Source: an uncultured Marmoricola sp. (GTDB taxonomy: Bacteria; Actinomycetota; Actinomycetes; Propionibacteriales; Nocardioidaceae). From it: a stretch of DNA of 8,537 nt. The translations under genes were made by a program, and so were the position numbers. The DNA lies in the NCBI GenBank assembly GCA_937868455.1, contig CALMMO010000530.1:1-8537 (forward strand). The letters run 5' to 3'. The notes below the pieces were generated by a model, which made no database searches, was not told the DNA's origin, and saw nothing but the letters and a program-made list of their open reading frames with translations. Of the stretch, positions 5,311 through 8,537 are shown piece by piece (the stretch's first letter is position 1; every line of letters starts with the position of its first letter).

Positions 5311-5760
5311 TCAGCCGTTCGACCGACACTCTCGCCGACGAAGCCCAGCAACGTAATCCGAAGGCGCGTCACCAGCCTCAGCAGCATCGGCCAAAACCGA
5401 GAGGTAATTGGCCGAAGGCAGACCGCCTTCGTAGGCGTCGAGCACGTAGAGCCAGGCGACTTCTTCGCCGCTGAGTAGTGAAACCCGCACTCGGGTTTTG
5501 CGGTAGAGGCCGATGTCGGCGGCTTCCCATTGGTCCAAGGCGGCAACGTCGTCGTCGGTGACGTCATAGACCGCGACGAAGACTTGCTCAAAGGGGTCTT
5601 CGACCAAGGTGACGAGCGCGCCGTCCCAGCCGATGTCTTCCCCGGCGAAGGTCAGCCGCCAGCCTTGGAGCCACCCGGTGCCTCGCAGCGGGCTGTGCGG
5701 GCAGCGTGCCCGCATGCGCGCTGGATCCAGATTTGTGCCGTATGCGGCGTAGAGGGTCAC
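5311..5760 (-). CDS. Gamma-glutamylcyclotransferase-like family protein
   Basis: A 149-residue protein with the GGCT/AIG2 fold. The N-terminal YGTNLDP (7-13) is the substrate-binding YGSNL-type loop. The strand-rich middle ends in LDQWEAADIGLY (75-86), where Glu79 is the likely catalytic acid. PSANYL (115-120) is typical of the family. True members turn gamma-glutamyl-amino acids into 5-oxoproline and free amino acid; many bacterial relatives are untested, so the reaction is an inference. The open frame continues upstream to 5790, but that would overlap lpdA. GTG at 5760 gives the usual MTLYAAYGTN start and has TAGCCT 7 nt upstream, so it is preferred. It is divergent to lpdA, 23 bp between start codons. 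Confidence 0.82.
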   Translation of the reverse strand: MTLYAAYGTNLDPARMRARCPHSPLRGTGWLQGWRLTFAGEDIGWDGALVTLVEDPFEQVFVAVYDVTDDDVAALDQWEAADIGLYRKTRVRVSLLSGEEVAWLYVLDAYEGGLPSANYLSVLADAAEAGDAPSDYVAGLRRRECRSNG

Positions 5761-5767
5761 GGAGAGC

Positions 5768-5773
5768 AGGCTA
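5768..5773 (-). promoter_or_regulatory. -10 hexamer of the glutamylcyclotransferase-like gene
   Basis: TAGCCT on the minus strand ends 7 nt before the GTG at 5760. Its first two bases (5772-5773) are the same TA that starts the lpdA hexamer on the other strand, so the two divergent -10 elements overlap. Confidence 0.5.
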
Positions 5774-5777
5774 GTGT
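5772..5777 (+). promoter_or_regulatory. -10 hexamer of lpdA
   Basis: TAGTGT is followed by 6 nt and the GTG at 5784, fitting a leaderless transcript. Any -35 contact would fall inside the divergent gene (about 5749-5754), where no TTGACA-like sequence is seen. Confidence 0.6.
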
Positions 5778-5783
5778 GCCGTC

Positions 5784-7178
5784 GTGGCACATGTGGTGAT
5801 CATCGGTGGCGGACCTGGCGGCTATGAGTCGGCGTTGGTGGCAGCGCAACTAGGCGCTGAGGTGACGATTGTTGATTCAGATGGCGTGGGCGGGTCGGCA
5901 GTTCTCACCGATTGCGTGCCCTCCAAGACGCTGATCGCCACCAGCGATTTACGAGCTGAGTTGTCCCGCGCGAGGGAACTGGGTTTGTTCTTTGAGGACC
6001 ATGAGGGCGACCCGGCCGAGCATGTGTACGTCGACCTGGCCCAGATCAACGCTCGTGTGAAGCGGTTGGCGGCCGAGCAATCCGCAGACATCGAGTGGCG
6101 CCTGGCTCGTGATGGCGTGCGGGTCATCAAGGGCCGTGCTCGCCTCGATGGCCCAGAGACGGTCGTCGTACAACTTGCCGATGGCGACATGCGGCTCGCT
6201 GCGGATGCGGTGCTCGTTGCCACTGGAGCCTCGCCGCGCACATTGGCGCAGGCTCAGCCGGACGGTGAGCGAATTTTGACCTGGGAGCAGGTCTATGACC
6301 TCACCGAACTCCCCAGCAAACTCATCGTGGTCGGCTCGGGTGTGACGGGTGCTGAGTTCGCTTCGGCCTACCTCCACCTCGGCGTCGAGGTCGTTCTGGT
6401 CTCCTCTCGCGAGCGGGTGCTGCCGGGCGAAGATGCTGACGCGGCGCAACTGCTTGAAGACGTGCTGCGCCGCGAGGGCATGGTGGTCATGGACTCCTCC
6501 CGCATGCAGGCTGTCCAGCGCCAAGGCGATGAGGTCGTGGTTTCCCTCACCGATGGCCGCACCGTCACAGGCAGTCATTGTCTGCTTGCGTTGGGATCGA
6601 TCCCCAACACTGCTGACATGGGGTTGGAGGAGGCCGGGGTCCGACTCGATGAGGGCGGATTCATTCAGGTCGATCGGGTTTCGCGCACCAACGCCAGGGG
6701 GGTGTACGCCGCCGGCGACTGCACCGGCGTGTTCATGCTCGCTTCGGTGGCCGCGATGCAAGGACGCATCGCGATGTGGCACTTCCTTGGTGATGCCGTG
6801 GCGCCACTCAACTTGGGGAAGGTCTCTGCCAACGTCTTCACGACGCCCGAAATCGCCACGGTTGGCGTTACCCAGAAGGCGATCGATGCCGGGGAGATTG
6901 TGGCCCAAAGCGTCACCTTGGGGTTGAGCCGAAACCCGCGGGCAAAGATGCAGGGTGTCAGTGACGGGTTCGTGAAACTGTTCGCGCGCCCAGGCACCGG
7001 CATCGTGGTCGGCGGCGTCGTGGTTGGCCCACATGCCTCAGAACTCATCCATCCGATCTCCATTGCGGTGGCTCAATCGCTCACCGTCGATGACTTGGCA
7101 CAGGCGTTCACGGTCTATCCCTCGATGAGTGGATCGATCGCTGAAGCGGCTCGCAGACTTCACCAAAGCCCCAACTGA
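5784..7178 (+). CDS. lpdA: NAD(P)H-quinone dehydrogenase, LpdA-type flavoprotein
   Basis: A 464-residue member of the flavoprotein disulfide reductase fold. The FAD site is GGGPGGYE (8-15). The NAD(P)-binding motif is VVGSGVTGAEFA (182-193). The second FAD motif is VYAAGDC (307-313), and the C-terminal dimer domain starts near 345. It is not a true lipoamide dehydrogenase: the redox segment reads GGSAVLTDCVPSK (36-48), keeping only Cys44 of the usual pair. The C-terminal active-site His-Pro becomes Tyr445-Pro446 in YPSMSGS. Mycobacterial LpdA (Rv3303c) shows the same changes and reduces quinones with NAD(P)H. A role in electron transfer to quinones and redox defence is therefore likely. The GTG start is supported by TAGTGT 6 nt upstream; the divergent neighbour starts 23 bp away. 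Confidence 0.9.
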   Translation: MAHVVIIGGGPGGYESALVAAQLGAEVTIVDSDGVGGSAVLTDCVPSKTLIATSDLRAELSRARELGLFFEDHEGDPAEHVYVDLAQINARVKRLAAEQSADIEWRLARDGVRVIKGRARLDGPETVVVQLADGDMRLAADAVLVATGASPRTLAQAQPDGERILTWEQVYDLTELPSKLIVVGSGVTGAEFASAYLHLGVEVVLVSSRERVLPGEDADAAQLLEDVLRREGMVVMDSSRMQAVQRQGDEVVVSLTDGRTVTGSHCLLALGSIPNTADMGLEEAGVRLDEGGFIQVDRVSRTNARGVYAAGDCTGVFMLASVAAMQGRIAMWHFLGDAVAPLNLGKVSANVFTTPEIATVGVTQKAIDAGEIVAQSVTLGLSRNPRAKMQGVSDGFVKLFARPGTGIVVGGVVVGPHASELIHPISIAVAQSLTVDDLAQAFTVYPSMSGSIAEAARRLHQSPN

Positions 7179-7182
7179 ATTA

Positions 7183-7202
7183 CCGGACTGTAGTTAGTTC
7201 GG
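7183..7202 (+). terminator. Weak hairpin behind lpdA
   Basis: CCGGACT (7183-7189) pairs with AGTTCGG (7196-7202), seven pairs with one G-T, around a 6-nt loop, 4 nt after the lpdA stop. There is no T-run behind it, so it is at best a weak terminator. This is a different sequence from the palindromic repeats behind other genes. Confidence 0.3.
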
Positions 7203-7230
7203 CACTCTGGAGTTACCTCTCACACGCGCT

Positions 7231-7236
7231 TACTCT
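7231..7236 (+). promoter_or_regulatory. Possible -10 hexamer of the SpoIID-domain gene
   Basis: TACTCT fits TANNNT. It would give a 5' leader of about 25-30 nt before the ATG at 7270, in keeping with the Shine-Dalgarno sequence there. No clear -35. The match is weak and could be chance. Confidence 0.2.
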
Positions 7237-7254
7237 CGTCACATCAGTCACTTT

Positions 7255-7262
7255 GGTGGGGG
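7255..7262 (+). promoter_or_regulatory. G-rich ribosome binding site of the SpoIID-domain gene
   Basis: GGTGGGGG lies 7 nt before ATG 7270. This is the only gene in the window with a clear Shine-Dalgarno-like sequence, and it favours ATG 7270 over the in-frame TTG at 7267, which would be only 4 nt away. Confidence 0.5.
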
Positions 7263-7269
7263 CACTTTG

Positions 7270-8460
7270 ATGCGATGGTTTCGGCGTACGACGACCGCTC
7301 TCGTCGCCTTGGTCAGTGCATCGTGCGCCGTCGTACCCGCGTCAGGGGTCAGCGTCTCCCAGACCTACCCGATCCCTCCTTCTGGTGCGTTCACCCTGAT
7401 CGGACACGGCTTTGGGCATGGCCATGGGATGGGGCAGTACGGCGCGGAAGGCGCTGCTCGCCAAGGCCTCACATACTCAGAAATCCTGGCGTTCTATTAC
7501 CCAGGAACGGCGCTGGGCTCGGCCTCGGGCGATGTCCGGGTGCTCATCACCGCCGACACCACCGACGACGTGGTTGTGCTGGCTGCATCTGGGCTCAGGG
7601 CGAAGGATCTGGGTTCTGGTGCGACGTACTCTCCGGTGAAGACCGGCGCGACGCGCTGGCGGCTCAAAGTGGTCTCGGGCACCACAGTCTTGCAGTACCG
7701 CACCGATAGGTGGCATCGATTTGTTGATGCCCAATTCACCGGTGAAGGCCAGTTCAGTCGGGTGAAGGGTCCGCTCACGTTGGTGACGCCTAGTGGCACG
7801 CGCAGCTATCGCGGCGCCCTGCGTGCGGCCGCGCCAAGTGCGGGATCGGCTGCGCGCGACACGGTCAATGTGGTGAGCTTGGAGAATTACGTCAAAGGTG
7901 TTGTTCCGGCGGAAATCCCAACCTCGTGGCACGCCAATGCCGTGCGCGCCCAGGCCATTGCCGCCCGCACTTACGCCCTGTGGTGGATTCAATCTCGCAG
8001 CGATCGGCCCTGGCAGATCTGCGACACCTCCGCCTGTCAGGTCTACCGCGGTTTCAGTGGTGAAACAGCGGCGGGCAATGCTGCCGTGAGCGCAACCGCA
8101 GGAGCGATGCTGACCTACTCGGGGCGACCCGCCTTCACGCAGTTCTCCTCCTCATCGGGCGGGTTCACCTCGGCAGGGTCGGCGCCATACCTGGTCGCGA
8201 AGGCCGACCCCTACGACGACTGGGCCGGCAACAAAGTGCACTCGTGGTCGGTAGACGCCACGGCATCGGCCGCGCAGAAGCGCTATCCAGGGCTGGGCAC
8301 CCTCAACGCCATCAAAGTGACCTCGCGTGAGGGCGGTGGCCAATGGCAAGGCCGCGTGCTCTCACTCACGCTGATCGGATCGACGGGCACCAAAGTGCTG
8401 ACGGGCAGTGAGTTTCGTTCCCTCTACGGCTTGCGATCGACGTGGTTCGCGGTCGAATAG
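7270..8460 (+). CDS. Secreted SpoIID/LytB-domain protein (putative peptidoglycan glycan-strand lyase)
   Basis: A 396-residue exported protein. The N-terminus is a Sec signal: MRWFRR, a hydrophobic core at about 8-22, and probable cleavage near PASG (23-26). There is a cysteine at 19, but SASC lacks the aliphatic -3 residue of a lipobox. The actinobacterial SpoIID hallmark GHGFGHGHGMGQYGAEGA is at 45-62. The SpoIID core follows: ENYVKGVVPAEIP (205-217), in which Glu215 matches the catalytic Glu of SpoIID lytic transglycosylases, then CDTSACQVY (251-259), whose two Cys may form a disulfide, and SSSSGG (293-298). SpoIID of Bacillus cleaves glycan strands stripped of peptides. No sporulation gene is seen here, so a general wall-remodelling role is likelier. 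ATG 7270 is chosen on its Shine-Dalgarno spacing. Confidence 0.87.
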   Translation: MRWFRRTTTALVALVSASCAVVPASGVSVSQTYPIPPSGAFTLIGHGFGHGHGMGQYGAEGAARQGLTYSEILAFYYPGTALGSASGDVRVLITADTTDDVVVLAASGLRAKDLGSGATYSPVKTGATRWRLKVVSGTTVLQYRTDRWHRFVDAQFTGEGQFSRVKGPLTLVTPSGTRSYRGALRAAAPSAGSAARDTVNVVSLENYVKGVVPAEIPTSWHANAVRAQAIAARTYALWWIQSRSDRPWQICDTSACQVYRGFSGETAAGNAAVSATAGAMLTYSGRPAFTQFSSSSGGFTSAGSAPYLVAKADPYDDWAGNKVHSWSVDATASAAQKRYPGLGTLNAIKVTSREGGGQWQGRVLSLTLIGSTGTKVLTGSEFRSLYGLRSTWFAVE

Positions 8461-8467
8461 CGGCGTA

Positions 8468-8537
8468 CTTCCCATGGAACATTTGCGCTTCCCATGTGAA
8501 GTTTCACAGGGGAAGCGCAAGTTTCACCGGGTACCCG
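8468..8537 (+). repeat. Long palindrome with 20-nt internal periodicity behind the SpoIID gene
   Basis: 8483-8520 is a 38-nt near-perfect palindrome: TTGCGCTTCCC pairs with GGGAAGCGCAA (11 bp), then one A-G mismatch, then TGTGAA pairs with TTCACA around a GT centre. Parts recur at a 20-nt step: CTTCCCATG at 8468 and 8488, and AAGTTTCAC at 8499 and 8519. GGGTACCC (8529-8536) is a further small palindrome. The block begins 7 nt after the stop codon. The window ends inside it, so it may be the first units of a longer array. As a stem it could end transcription, though no T-run follows. Confidence 0.75.

Noticed and set aside
5761..5790. Longer N-terminus for the glutamylcyclotransferase-like protein (start at 5790)
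   Set aside because: It would overlap the start of divergent lpdA and bury both -10 hexamers; the family normally begins right before the YGTNL motif, as with the GTG at 5760.
5949..7034. Minus-strand open frame of 361 codons opposite lpdA
   Set aside because: It is antisense to a gene with all family motifs intact, and its translation is His-, Asp- and Gly-rich without a recognisable domain, as expected of the complement of a GC-rich gene.
7209..7240. ECF-sigma promoter for the SpoIID gene (GGAGTT ... CGTC)
   Set aside because: The spacing of 22 nt is too long for ECF promoters and the -35 match is poor.
8495..8508. CRP-type binding site (TGTGA...TCACA) behind the SpoIID gene
   Set aside because: The half-sites are separated by 4 nt rather than 6, and the site is behind a gene as part of a larger palindrome. 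In the other repeat family the half-sites face the opposite way (TCACA...TGTGA), so they are not CRP sites either.

Overview
The window looks like a piece of an actinobacterial chromosome. GC is moderately high, start codons are often GTG, and the gene content is typically actinobacterial: a bacterial PH-domain membrane protein, a pmmB-type phosphohexomutase, a trimeric purine nucleoside phosphorylase, an LpdA-type NAD(P)H-quinone dehydrogenase and a SpoIID/LytB-domain secreted protein. In Mycobacterium tuberculosis the homologues of three of these (lpdA Rv3303c, deoD Rv3307, pmmB Rv3308) also lie close together, so this is probably a conserved metabolic neighbourhood rather than a mobile island. 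No transposase, integrase, CRISPR array, tRNA or rRNA was found.

Layout. (1) The left edge has only the first codons of a probable minus-strand gene (start at 12), then a divergent plus-strand membrane protein with a PH domain (79-663). (2) A run of minus-strand genes follows: phosphohexomutase (749-2374), thiol peroxidase Tpx (2509-3003), a VOC/glyoxalase-like protein (3052-3513), a crotonase-family protein (3536-4345), purine nucleoside phosphorylase (4359-5153) and a gamma-glutamylcyclotransferase-like protein (5311-5760). (3) A divergent switch only 23 bp wide leads to plus-strand lpdA (5784-7178), then a secreted SpoIID-domain protein (7270-8460). All sequence between genes is short, with no gap above 160 bases.

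How the genes relate. Phosphohexomutase and purine nucleoside phosphorylase are linked through salvage: the nucleoside phosphorylase releases pentose 1-phosphate, and PGM2-type mutases can interconvert sugar 1- and 6- (or 5-) phosphates. Tpx, the LpdA-like flavoenzyme and the glutamylcyclotransferase-like protein fit redox or thiol housekeeping. The co-directional genes do not look like one operon: almost every start codon, even where the gap is only 13 nt, has its own TANNNT -10 hexamer ending 6-7 nt upstream. This is the arrangement expected for leaderless transcripts. The SpoIID gene is the exception and carries a G-rich Shine-Dalgarno sequence.

The most unusual signal is a family of composite palindromic repeats (three copies: 663-744, 2391-2505, 5215-5310). 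Each sits just behind a stop codon and in the same orientation relative to the gene it follows. The middle copy has inverted ends like a small MITE and reaches into the phosphohexomutase promoter. A different long palindrome with 20-nt internal periodicity follows the SpoIID gene at the right edge and may continue beyond it.
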